Positions 11,822 to 24,272 of a stretch of 64,000 bases of DNA are shown here, one piece after another. Source of the DNA: Poronia punctata (lineage: Eukaryota; Ascomycota; Sordariomycetes; Xylariales; Xylariaceae); assembly GCA_022579005.1 (NCBI GenBank), contig MU401546.1:58751-122750 (forward strand), given 5' to 3'. Each line of letters starts with the position of its first letter. The first letter of the stretch is position 1. Below the pieces are notes generated by a model. The model was not told the DNA's origin and ran no database searches. It worked only from the letters and a program-made list of their open reading frames with translations. Made by a program: the position numbers and the translations under genes.

Positions 11822-12842
<1,021 letters not shown>

Positions 12843-14237
12843 TGTGAAAAGTGTTTATCAGGGTTCGGAAGATGTATTGTCTTCTTGACGAGACGATCTG
12901 CAGGTTCGCAAGTCGTCTAAAATGGTGGTCGAAGGCTATATGTACCGACGGTCAGCTTATGGAACGTAACGGAAGTCGATGGTGGGTGATCATAGGGAAC
13001 CGCCGCAACAAGAAAAGAATAGACAGGGTCAAGGGTAAGATGCAACAGCGAGATACGCATGTTGGCGGGTTAAGTGGGAGCAGGAGAACGTACCGGACTT
13101 GACCGACAGTAATCTGCTAATGTATGTCAAACAGCGTCAAAAAGAAGTCGAAGAAGTCGGGCGATTAGGGTAGTCGGATATGACGGTATTGTTTTCGGAT
13201 GTAGTAGCTTTGGTCGGTCCTGGTCAGGCGAGATAAAGTACTTGGTAAAGTAGTGGGGGAAAGGAGGGAGAGATTGATGAGACGAGACAAATACCTGGGA
13301 GAATGGGGAGATTTGGACTGTAAGTACCTAACCTAACCTCAATAGGATGTGAATGGTCATTTCCTGGTGACGGAATATACTAAGAGTGGGGTCGTTTCAA
13401 TGTGGATACATAATGGGTGTGATGCACAAAGAAAGAACTTGCCAGACAAAGACTGAAGATGGTGAATGGTGGTCGGGCAGGTGCTGTTGGCGGTACCTTG
13501 CCATCCTTACCATACCTAACAACTGCCTAACAACACCTTTCTGCCTTGTGGCGAGTGGCGGTGCAAAATTCGCATCTTATACACGTACACGTACAAATGT
13601 AGGCTTCCGCTTCATCTAATAAAGTCTAGATTCCAATGACAATGCTTGGGCATGGATGCAATGCATGACTCGAAGTCTGGATGTGCCTAGCCTCAGACTC
13701 AGCCTGCATACAACTGGTCGGTGCTCATGGCGATATAGTTGGGGATGACCCTCATGACAAGCGGCACCTGATTAGTAATATCCTAGTAGTTCATTATTGT
13801 TCTAGCTACGGTTCTAGCGAGGCAGGAGTGCGATGATCCCGTTTGCCAGGGGACTAAGCATCCATGAGCCACGGGGCGTATTTTATAACCTAGATATACA
13901 TTGTATTTATCAGACCCCCAAGAATGATGGCTCATTGCCTTGGGAAAGTACGCGTAGGTAGGTGTTCCAAGTAGCAGCACACCCTTTATGGCGCTCAGCT
14001 TCACACGGAGGGGGCCAAGCTCACCTCCATGGACAAGAGTTGATTGACTGGGAAATGTGTGGCTCTTCAACTCGACAAATACTGACCATCGTCAGTTGAG
14101 ACTACTGGGATTTCACCCAAGTCTGCAGGTAAATCCCAAACCAGAGCATGTCTATATGGGCTACTTGACTTGCAAACCCTAATGCTTCGACTGCTTGCGA
14201 AGACATCACGTGGCCACGGTGAGTAGACGCTTTTCCT
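12843..14237. other. Intergenic region between ubc4 and the glutaryl-CoA dehydrogenase gene
   Basis: Contains the ubc4 promoter side (12843 upward) and the 3' flank of the dehydrogenase gene. No coding sequence supported. Confidence 0.65.
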
Positions 14238-15689
14238 CTATGCAAAGGCCTGAACGCCAGTTATAGCACGTCCAAGGATGAGACCTAAAATGATTAGTAA
14301 CAGCTCTGGGATGCAAGATAGGAACTAGGAGCATACTATGTATATCGCTTTGTCCCTCGTATGTCTGTGTCACGAACAGGTTGGCCACATGTCGGCCAAT
14401 CCCGTACTCGTCACTTACAGCGTTACCACCAAAGATTTCCTGCAAAACCCGAGCATTGCTTAAAGCCCTGTCACAGTTCTGTCGCTTTATCATACTGATC
14501 ATCTCAGGTGTGGCTTTACCTTCGTCCTTGAGGCGCCCTACTTGTATGGCAGCTAAGACGCCGTATGAAGCGTCCGTAGCCGCGTCGGCCAGCTTCTTCT
14601 GCACAAGTTGGTACTTGGCAAGTGGGTTGTTCTTGAACTGCCGCCGCTCTAGAGCGTATGTCCTTGCTCGTGCAATGCAATCCTCAAGGGCACCCATGAC
14701 ACCGAGTGAAATGCCATACCGTGCACTGTTGAGGCACGAGAATGGCCCTCGCAATCCTTCTACTTCGGGAAACATGTTGGCAGCTGGGACGGGACAGTCA
14801 TCTAGTTGGATCATGCCTGTGATGCTTGCCCGTAACCCGTTTTTGTTTTTGATCGCCGGCGTCTCAAGCGTTCCAGGAGGGCAATCTTTGCGCTCGACTA
14901 AGAAGCCGCGAATCTTGCCTGTTTCAGCCAGCTTCGCCCATACCATCATCACATCCGCGATAGGCGAGTTCGTTATCCAGGTCTTTGCACCGCTAAGCAG
15001 GTAATATCCGCTGCGGGTAGGGTGTGGTCGTGCCGTCGTTTCCATAGATCCTGGGTCGCTTCCATGATTTGGCTCTGTCAGCCCAAATGCGCCAAGGAGC
15101 TTACCTTTGGCCATCGGCTCCAAGAACTTCTCCTTTTGTTCGGTAGTGCCAAACTCATGGATGCCCCCCATTACTAGCGAGGACTGAACAGACATCCCCG
15201 AACGGTAACCACTGTCTACACGCTCCACCGCACGCGTAATCAGCCCCGCTGCCACTGTCGACACACCGGCGCAGCCATATCCGTTCAGGTTCGCGCCGAG
15301 AAGACCCAGCTCTCCCATCTCGGAGAGAATCTCTCGGTCGTAGTTTTCATCGCGGTAGGCCTCTGTTTGGAAAGACCCGAATCAGCGAAATGCCATCCCA
15401 CCACGTTGTTGCGGCCGTAGTGTATGGGCGACAATAGGGTGTGCGACTCACGTAGGACGCGTGGCAGCAGTTGCTCTTGGCAATACCGCTCTGCTGTTTC
15501 CGATATGGCTATTTCTTCTTCGGTAAGAAGATTCTTGGTGGCTAATGGGTCTTGCCAGTCGAATACGGGCCCCGATGCCGAAGAGGAAGCATAGCTTCTA
15601 AGGGGGGTCAGGCAATTCTGCAGTCCGGGCCGAATACGAGCACCGGATGGCGTTACGCTTCGAATTCGTGGGAGCAAAGGTCGGAGCAT
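14238..15689 (-). CDS. GCDH: Glutaryl-CoA dehydrogenase, mitochondrial
   Basis: FAD enzyme of the acyl-CoA dehydrogenase family that oxidises and decarboxylates glutaryl-CoA to crotonyl-CoA in lysine, hydroxylysine and tryptophan breakdown. Three exons (15689-15452, 15362-14337, 14284-14238) give 436 residues. The N-terminus is Arg-rich with few acids, a mitochondrial targeting sequence (about residues 1-40). The substrate-side block YRSGMSVQSSLVM is diagnostic for this enzyme rather than other acyl-CoA dehydrogenases. The FAD-side block LTEPNHGSDPGSM is present, and the catalytic glutamate is Glu415 in TYEGQSDIHS. The last intron has a textbook TACTAAT branch site, and splicing restores the C-terminus SLILGRAITGVQAFA. 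The start at 15689 was chosen because it opens the presequence; the upstream in-frame sequence reads less like a protein. It shares a divergent intergenic region with the gene at 16817. Confidence 0.95.
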
Positions 15690-16816
15690 TTTGCAATCAT
15701 TTGAATATGCGATTTTTGGGCGGCGGAAAGGTAGCACAAGGAAGAAGACTATGAAAATACGATTCGAACCGTTATTGGGGAATATGATATATACCGAGGT
15801 TATTGCCAATCAACGGAAATACAGAGCCATGATTGCTCAGGACCAAATGCCACCAACCTACTACTGAAACGCCCCCCACAGCGCATCATTTGCGATGCCG
15901 GGCCTCATTACGGCTGTGGTTCATGTGCAGTGACCTAGATAATGATAGACCACAGAACAAATACCTGGACATGGAGTGGATTTGAGAGTTATCTTCAGTA
16001 CAAAGGACAAAAGCACCAGGGAAGATTTTAAGCCCCTGGTCGAGGAAGAAAGAAGTGAACGCCGTTGACATCATGCATCCGGTGGAGCCAGGTGGAACCA
16101 TTATATGTGGGGGGAGTCCGGGCTACGAGTAGTAGAATTTTGGTAGGTTCTCTCGGGTCTCTTTTTAGGTTATCCGGCTCCTAACCTCACTGGGACGGAG
16201 GGGCCCAGCCACATACAAGTACAATTACGAGTACATATATTGAACCTCTCGAGGAAATTCGTACTACACGTACATTCAGCTCCCCATCGAGGACGCTTTA
16301 AAGGACAAAGATAAGTAACCACGAATTTGGCGATGGTTTAGTGCACCGGTTTGTTGTCAAACTAAGCCGTTAACATGTACATACCTACCTCATAAATCCA
16401 ACGTGGAGCGACTTCCACAACAACACTATAGATGTGAAGCTTTTCCATCAGGGACGGCAGGCGCGGAATGGTCATCATAATTGTCGTGGATACTGCGACC
16501 TTACTCCTAATCGCATCATGAAGTCGAGACCCGAACTTACTCGGTTCTATCTCGACAGCGTGCACAGATTTCCATCGGTCTTCGCATTCATTACCCTACC
16601 TGGCCCTCTCGCTTACCTTTAACTAGCCTCTCATTCACATACCTTTCTCCTATGGCTGGTCCTAACAATTATTCCTAAAGCCAGCCATCTTCCGCATCCA
16701 TAGATGAATGAAAATTTATAGGGCTATAAAGTATCGAGCTTTAAAATACTGCTTCCCCCTCCCCAGTCTCGTAATTTCAACCCGATGAAACTGAAAATAA
16801 ATCGAACAGAAGAAGC
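15690..16816. promoter_or_regulatory. Divergent intergenic region (glutaryl-CoA dehydrogenase / 16817 gene)
   Basis: About 1.1 kb between two divergently transcribed genes. It contains two TACGAGTA copies (16124 and 16226) but no supported coding sequence. A tRNA B-box look-alike near 15757 has no matching arms. Confidence 0.55.
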
Positions 16817-18856
16817 ATGAATACTACCCAATGTATCTCCCAACTCGCCGAGATCAGGCGGTGCGTCGGCATCGGAACGTCCTCCCAAGAGCCGGAACTG
16901 TCCGGGCCTGACGATGTTCCTAAACCAAGCCAGACTCGACAACTGGTAGACGAATATAAGCTACCATGTATCGAGGAACATGAGAAAGAAAGTAGTCGAG
17001 AGTATGAGGGCGTAGACTATGGCTACGCAAGCCATATTGCCAAGGCGCCCTTGCTGAAGCCTACCCGCGTGCTAAGTTATTACCGTCAGGTAATTGGGAC
17101 GTCTTGCAGCTCTGACGACAGTATCCCCATCAGCCCACTACAGCTTGACTCTGAACAGATTTGGGCCCCTGAAAGTCAGGAGCAGAATCAGGATGTGTTT
17201 TCGTCATGGCATTACACCGTGTCCATTCTGTCTCACGCACCAGTCAAACAAAACACCAGTCCCGGCATATGTTCAGAAGAATATGGAGCATATATTCCCA
17301 AGGTGGTCGAAGTGCAATGGGGGAGTGTCCGGTGGTCAGAAAATCAGCCGAACAAGTTTCACCTTAAAAGTCACAAACGCACTCTATCGGGGACTGGTTT
17401 TGACGGGCCGCTTAGCTCGGTCAGCGTAACCCCGTCGGACCAGTCGCCTCCTGACGGTTCGAGCGCCAATATCGAGCCGCTGACCCGAAACAAACTCGCC
17501 TCATCCAAATTGCGGGATGTCAAATCTGATACGACTGGCTCAATAGACTGGGGTAAGAGCTGGCTGAGAAGAAACCCCCGACAGAAGCACGATGTATCTG
17601 AAGTCTCTGATGGTGACACATCTAATATTGATCCTGTGGCGACCTCTCGTGCCAGCGATGCGGAAAGCAACCCATATGCCGAGCTCAGGATCCCGACTGC
17701 AGAGGTCTCCACAGGTGAATATGAAGATGACCAGCAAGCACAAATCCATACTGCAAAGGATTGCGTCCTCAAATCATGCCCTGACCTCCACCGACCGTCT
17801 CCGCCAACAGTGGCGCCCGCTATCCCCAGATCCAGTGTAAGATTCTACCACCTAACATGTATCCAGCGTTCGCCTACATCCATATTGATAGTTCAGTAGG
17901 CAGACAGAGATTGTGGGCTCAAGTCACCCAACTACTCTCGATTCGATAGCAGCCGCCACAGGCATCACCTACGTGTCCCCAAGTCGGTGTCTAAACATTT
18001 CCGCTCGCTGCGTGAAAGGTTTAGCCGCAAACGCTCTTCTTCCCTGTATTCACTCAGATCGGAGTTTCCACCACCACCTCATGGTACGCAACGTCGAATC
18101 CTGTCCCGGAACTCGTCGAATATCGTGTCCTCGTCGGGCGAGGAAACTCCGTTGTTCAACACACCAGAATCCGATATAACACCGATGAAACTGGACGGCC
18201 ATTGTGTCAATCCCCTAGGTGCCAATGGTCTACTAATTGCCACAGCCGAGCTGGATCGGCTCAGTGGATCAAGCTATGAGGTCGATGCAGCTAAACTAGG
18301 TGTCACCGGCTCAAGACCCCCCCGGCATATCAGTGATAGCTCTGGGAGCGGGGAGAGAAATACGGAACTTGCATCGCCGTCACACTCTTCTGTTTCAGAC
18401 CCCACAGGTTCGAGCAGCGGCTGGCCGTATAGGTTAGCACGACCTGGGATTAGAAGGCAGCATAGTCGGCTCTCGGAAGTCACGACTCCTGACGAGGTTG
18501 ACACGCCTATACAGGTTGGTAGCGGCCGAGGGGGTTTGACCTCCCCTCATTACCTATCCCGTCGCCCGGTGTTGGGGGAGTCCCATTCGGAGCCGCTGGT
18601 GCGCGTGGTGCCCCCGCCGGAGGAGACGCCGCCGGGACGTATGGTCCGAGATCACACATTTAGCTATCCTGACCGGGACAGTGATATGAAAGCTCACGAT
18701 ATTGGGTCTAGCCGGCTTCTGTCCTCCAGCCGGCCGCGGGTCAAGTCTTCCAGGATTGATCCGAGCCCTCAACAGTCCCTACCGAGCCGAATGGGGGTAA
18801 TGAGTCCATCTACCGAGAAAGCCGACCCCTTTTCTGATGTTTACGGTGTAATTTGA
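16817..18856 (+). CDS. Hypothetical Ser/Pro-rich disordered protein, with an apparent 1-bp frameshift
   Basis: I do not recognise a named family. Exon 1 (16817-17836) encodes 340 hydrophilic residues rich in Ser, Pro, Asp and Glu. A GTAAGA donor at 17837 and a GCAG acceptor ending at 17903 give an exon continuing in frame as TEIVGSSHPTTLDSIAAATG and then YVSP. At the CCCC run 17977-17980 the frame must then shift by one base to reach the clearly protein-like continuation SVSKHFRSLRERFSRKRSSS, which stays open to the stop at 18856. With the shift accepted the product is about 657 residues, with a basic Arg/Ser-rich patch (SKHFRSLRERFSRKR) and a C-terminal half resembling disordered scaffold or signalling proteins. 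The first exon contains no transmembrane or catalytic motif that I can see. The homopolymer position suggests a sequencing error, but a real mutation is possible. Confidence 0.65.
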
Positions 18857-19766
18857 AGCCGTAAAAGCTGGAAACCTTTGCAGCTTTTAGGGTCAGCTTC
18901 ACGTTACTTAGGCCCGTCTTGCGTCTCTGGATTCAAGTGTTTGCAGTCACGATTCGGAATGAATGATGCCATGTGAGTTTTATAGCAAAAAGAGTAAGGA
19001 GAACAGCTGGAGGCAAAGGGCACGGACATACCAAACTGCGTCGGGCAATTAACGAGCCCATCGGGAGATACAAAGACCTAAGACTTGGGCCCTATATACA
19101 TAGAACACCGTATCATAACCCAGTACCTAAGTTGCTAGTAAAATATTACGCCAATACCACATCGTGGTACTTAAGAGTGGGGAAAGTGATTGACATGTTT
19201 GATTTTACGTCCGAATATATCTCACGATAAGGCTAACTGCGGTGGCAATGACTTTTGCTATTAGCTCCTATCTGTTCTATAGTCGTACAGTGTACCGATA
19301 CAATACTGTTGAAGATGTCGACTCGGCCACGTGCCTTCCCCTCGTGTTGCTCGTGTATGTAAACTGCCAAGCTGTCACGACGACGTCACAACTCCACGAT
19401 TTACATGTAGGAACACATGGGGTAACCTCTCGCGTAATGATTTTACCTCCAGGTTTGGCGGCTAGATGCTCCATGTATGGCTGTAGGGCTGTATTTTCAC
19501 GATACCGCGGCTAGCTCACGTGATAGATGATATTAGGTACTTCGTCAGATATGATGTAAAGATTGCGACCAGGTGAAGGTGACCCCTTGGCGAGCTCCGA
19601 GCCTTCGGAGCACCGCTGTCTATTATATATAGTCATGTCGTAAAATGTAGCACGCTGGGAGTTGGTTCCATGCCTATAGTCATACAAGACCGTAACGCCG
19701 TACAATGCGAGACTTCAAACCTCCGCCATAACCAAGCGGCATCATCTTCCGTAGCGAAAGAACCTT
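18857..19766. other. Intergenic region between convergent genes
   Basis: 3' flanks of the 16817 gene (+) and SYS1 (-). No supported coding sequence; an 85-codon frame at 18973-19230 resembles nothing and lacks coding character. Confidence 0.6.
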
Positions 19767-20493
19767 TTAATCTTGCCTCGAGTCACGGTTTAGACCAACC
19801 ATTTCATACTCTCCTGCACTGTCACTGCCTCGTCCCCTCCCACGACCCCTGGAGAATCCCGACTGTTCATCGCCGCGCTCCCCGTTGGCATCTTCGCCGC
19901 CTGGTCCGTGGGCGTAATTATCGTCGTTGCTCGCCTCACGCACGCCTCCTCCGCCGAACGTGATCGGCTTCAACTCTCGCCAGCGGCATCCGTATGTTCC
20001 ACCTATGACTGTGATGGCGCCCGACATCATCATCGTGATCCACCACGCCATGTGTCTCGGTATAAACCCCGTGTAGAAGAAGACGACGAGAAGATGTATG
20101 AAGTGAAGGGTAAGGGAAAAATCGAGGACCAGCTTCGATCGAGCTATCAAAGCGACTAATGAAACAACACTATGTGTAACCTATTAGCAAGGGCTCCATG
20201 TAGGTAGGGTACTCAATAACAAGTGCGAGCAAGACAGAAACTTACATGGCACCGGCGCAACAAAGCCAGACAAACCCGATTAACCAGCCTTGCGTGTTAT
20301 CGCCGCGTAGACTAGCCCAGCCGAAGATAAAATCCAACTGGAAATCGACACCCATGACAAGCGAGGTGAAAAGCATCAGAACCAGAGCTACGGCATAGTA
20401 TATGAATTGTAGAGCCGCAATCTGGCCGAGGATTCGCAAGGGTGGTAGTTCGGCGATCGCGCCAGGCCGCGGCGGCCTTCTTCGTCTAGGCAT
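19767..20493 (-). CDS. SYS1: SYS1, Golgi multi-pass membrane protein (Arl3 receptor)
   Basis: Integral Golgi protein that recruits the acetylated Arf-like GTPase Arl3/ARFRP1 to the trans-Golgi and so supports endosome-to-Golgi traffic. Two exons (20493-20246, 20169-19767) give 216 residues. The N-terminus is a basic stretch, PRRRRPPRPG, before the first membrane helix. Four hydrophobic segments follow, the third (GWLIGFVWLCCAGA) spanning the splice. The family blocks ARSKLVLDFSLTLHFIHLL and CRWRELKPITFGGG are clear. The acceptor at CATAG (ending at 20170) was chosen because it alone keeps the phase and restores the full length of the third helix. The C-terminal tail (about 170-216) is Gly/Arg-rich and hydrophilic, as in other fungal members. 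SYS1 is divergent from COA6, with a 720-bp shared region. Confidence 0.9.
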
Positions 20494-21213
20494 TTCGGAA
20501 CTTCTTTTATCTTATGATATCGACTAAAGCGGCGTCGTCGTATACATGCCAAAAGTTTCAAACCGGAAATAGCCCGAGTTTGAGGCTTCTATTTTCTCAT
20601 CGAGGTCGCTATAACGCAGTCATATCCGCTCGGTCCGCATAGATCGGTAGTCAGGATATGCACATTTGATATGTGCCCGATATAGGTAAAATATGGACGT
20701 ATATTTCCCTATGCGCGAATATATGTTGGGGGGAAGAAGAGTATATGGAGTGTCTCGGGATAGATGATGACGGAGCGTTGGCTTGCAAGTAATAAGGTTC
20801 AGAATACAGGCGCAGAAAGGAGTCGCAAGTTTGGCAAGCAAGCGACTTCCTCTTTCCGCATGTCAGAATCAGAGGTCTGACAAGGGTTTGGGGGTCGCTA
20901 GCCCATAAAATGCTAGCGCATGTAGCTACCCCGTACTGTTGAGCCAACTCAATTTCAGCAGGGTTTATCAGCGCTGGCACGGCTGAGGTGCTGTGATGTA
21001 GCCGCCTACAGTGCAAGGTTGAATGCAAGTACTGTCGAAATATGCTATGTAGAACTATTCCCGAACATCAATGAGGTTTTGTTGCTAAATAAAACTGTAT
21101 AGCTTAAGCAAACATTGTCTCAACCCTCAAACCGTCGATAACCCAGAGCATTCCGTCCTTTTGCTTTACCAAGAAAGTAATCTCCACATCAAAATACCCT
21201 GAATTTATACGCC
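20494..21213. promoter_or_regulatory. Divergent promoter region of SYS1 and COA6
   Basis: 720 bp between two divergent start codons. I see no coding sequence. Individual elements cannot be assigned with confidence by eye. Confidence 0.6.
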
Positions 21214-21691
21214 ATGGGTTTGTTTGGCCTATTCGGATCCGAAGAAGAGAAACGCAAAGAAGAAGTTCGCACAGGTGCACGAGCTCCAGACCGTACCGAA
21301 AGGAAGCACTGCTGGGAGGCACGCGACAACTTTTACAGATGCCTAGATAAGCACGATGTTATCGACTCATTAACAGGCGATGGGAAGAAGACTGCCGAGA
21401 AAGAATGCGCCCAAGAAAACAAGGCGTTCAACGAAAACTGCGCGAGCGCTTGGGTGAGCACCTCTCTTGCCCCGACACTCCCTTTCCAACGCGGACTCTC
21501 CCCCGCCCTAGATGGCCAGCTTGCTCACAACTTTTCACTTGCCATAGGTGACGCACTTTAAGAGATACCGGGTTGCCGACATCCAGAAGAAGAAGATGCT
21601 CGAGAAATTGCAAAAGGAGGGTGCAAATAAAGTCGATATGCAACGCCCCGGCGAGATACCTACTAGTGCAGTTGGTTCAAACGCCCGGTAA
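21214..21691 (+). CDS. COA6: COA6-like cytochrome c oxidase assembly factor (CX9C-CX10C protein)
   Basis: Small mitochondrial intermembrane-space protein that helps deliver copper to the CuA centre of cytochrome oxidase subunit Cox2. Two exons (21214-21453, 21548-21691) give 127 residues. The cysteines C33-X9-C43 and C65-X10-C76 are the COA6 pattern and are oxidised by the Mia40 pathway. The surrounding sequence KHCWEARDNFYRCLDKHDV and, after the splice, SAWVTHFKRYR fit the family. The intron is phase 0, from GTGAGC to CATAG. If left unspliced, the frame runs on for about 35 unrelated codons. The C-terminal extension after KRYR is Lys-rich and poorly conserved. The related Cox12/COX6B family has CX9C-CX10C too, but the KHCWEARD and FNENC-SAW context points to COA6. 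Confidence 0.9.
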
Positions 21692-24272
21692 CAGACCAGG
21701 CGTCCTAGAGATGAAGGCCACGTTGGAAGAAATCGCGTCGATGTCTACGGACTGTTCGACCTTGTACTATATTGTACATATATGTTCATTAAACACATGG
21801 AAAGGAGTTCATAAGGATTGGGCTACGGGACTTGTACGAATCGCTGCTCTTATGAGGTATCTTGGAGCCGGGGAGACTTTCGGCGGTAATACAAAACTAG
21901 GGGCATTTGCTGACCAGTGAACCCAGACTCTATACACGGAGTCCTTTTGTTTGCTTTGGCAACAGGATGAATGGAGGAGATCTGAACGTAACACGGAAGC
22001 ACCCGCCATCCGCGAAGAGGTGAGGGCGGCTGCTCAGGCACGTACTGGGCTTCAGTGCTACTACCTACATATCATCGACATTAGGTATAACACCCGGGGA
22101 AGGCCAGTTGTAGGTACGCTTGCCAATCTTCCATTCCCTGATATGGAATTCTGCAGCTTCATCTTTACCATGGTTCCTCTGTAGGCTTTGGGCAACCTTG
22201 ATAGGCAGGAAATACATGTAAGGGGAGCATTCTTTGACCTTGTTGTAGATATTAACATGATAACCACATGCAAGTAAGCTCTGTGTAGGTTTCATTTCGC
22301 TATATTGAGGCTGTAAGTAGGAGCTCCTCCTGCCTACCTAACTATAAGACACCATGTTTTGTAGTTATTTTCTTCTTGTGTACATAGTCGTCTCCTTCTA
22401 AGCCGGTGCAGAGGCAGTAGGTGAGTAGGGGCATGGGCAATGCCACACTAACAATAATATAGTATTTTCATTTAACAAGCCCAAAAGTAAAGAAGATGCA
22501 GATCTGCCTGATAATGTCAAAGTTCTTGAAAGTTATCTACTGTTCCAAGTCTGAAGTTTTTACTTGTTCGCCCTTTTCAGAGACTTGCTCTCATTGTGAG
22601 TCTTCTCTCTGTATCCACAAGTATCATTCCCGGCATGCCCGGGCATTTAATGCGATACTATTGCAAACTCTCTACCCCGCAAACTTGTAGATCAATTACA
22701 CAGCGTTAACTGGCCGTGCTTGATCATAAGACCAAAGATTAGGGGACCAAAGAGAAAAGAAAAATTGACAGTTGAAACATTTTGAGACCTGTAAGAAATG
22801 ACAGGGCCAAACAGGTGCCCACCATATTGAATCATGCCCGCTTATTTACGGAAACGCTCTGTTGATGAAGGACCCGCTGGTTCGGGTACGCGGCACTAAT
22901 GCAATTCAGGGGTCATGACAACAAGTCGCTGCAAGTTCAAGCTGAACAGTGGCTGCTATTTCGGATACGCGGCTTGGGCACAAAAGGAGATGTACAGCTC
23001 ATCTGAGCACTTGCATGATCATCCAAGAGCCAAAATATGGAATTGCCCAAGCAGCAGAATGCTTAGACATTGTGGCTCAAGTGAATGAATGCATTTTACA
23101 GGATACACGTATAACATTAAACTACTTACCAGGAATAGCATTGCCGCAATCATTTATTACCTACTATTCACAACCACAAGATTATTAGTGCTGGATTTAG
23201 TTCTTCATCGAACTTGGTCAACGACCTTGGCAATTGCTAGGTATCAAGTCTTGCGTATCAGCGCTAGCAGCACGCCTTCCTACTTGAGTGTCTACTTCCA
23301 TTTAGAAGAGAAATGAAGTCCACACTGCCACAACTCTCCAGTAGGGATGAAGAATTTGAACACGAGGTAAGGTTACAACATTCTGAAACAGGTGAAAGAA
23401 TAGACTGCCACAGTACAGCTCAAATTGCAGTTATCTTATGGAAGCAATAAGGAATGTTCTGTTGGTACATACTGCCTTTGAAGAGATGTCGTCAGGTTAC
23501 ACCTTCACATCATTCCAGCCCAGTGATATTCATTAACAGTACCTACATAAAGGTTAGAATTTAGCACGTAACACAGGACCTGCAGCAGCAAATATAGCGC
23601 TACATGTACGGAAACCAATTCCACTGCCCTGTGGAAATACCAAGGACTTACCTTCTCTAGTAGCTGACCCCGCCATAAGTTTCCTAGTCGGGTTAGATTC
23701 CTGGTGACCACCGCAAACACAGGAGGAGATCTTGAGCCAAGTGGGTTATTAGTTCGTCCTCATCTCCATGATTATTGGTGCTGGTTTGGTTATGGCTTGT
23801 CGCTTATAACCTATTGCCTGTCGGCCATCATCAGCCCGGGAGAGCCTAGCCGTGTCAAGTTCCACACAGCAACAGCTCGTCTCTCGATTTACCCATTCCT
23901 GTCAAGCCAACGTCTCCCCTATCTTTTTAGTTACTTCTCCCTTTACAACCTTAGCCCGACCAAGAGGTCGGTAGTAACAGCAACAGACTACCTACCTACC
24001 TAGCACTCTGGATATGACCATTTGTTGAAAGAACGCCGACAGTGATGAGACATTTGGCCGAACAAGATTTTTGCCTTCCTAAAACAATAGCGCGAATCCA
24101 TTCTTTTTCCACCTGTAGTCTTTCCTACTGTTTCCAGTTGTCACCCTCGTTACCGCTCCCGGTGGTCAGCGTTGCTGCAGAGGTTTTGCCCAACCCCCTT
24201 TGCTACGGCGAGCCCGAGAGCGGATAACGACGACAAACCGATCCTACGTCTCTGCCAGCACACCGCCCGACG
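21692..24272. other. Intergenic region between COA6 and MSS4, no gene seen
   Basis: About 2.6 kb with only short chance frames. Two similar segments near 22883 and 22963 share TTCGGNTACGCGGC. A TACC cluster lies at 23990-24000. The MSS4 5' flank (about 24050-24272) is CT-rich. Confidence 0.6.

Noticed and set aside
15757..15767. tRNA B-box-like sequence (GGTTCGAATC on the minus strand)
   Set aside because: No A-box at the right distance, no T-stem pairing or acceptor stem.
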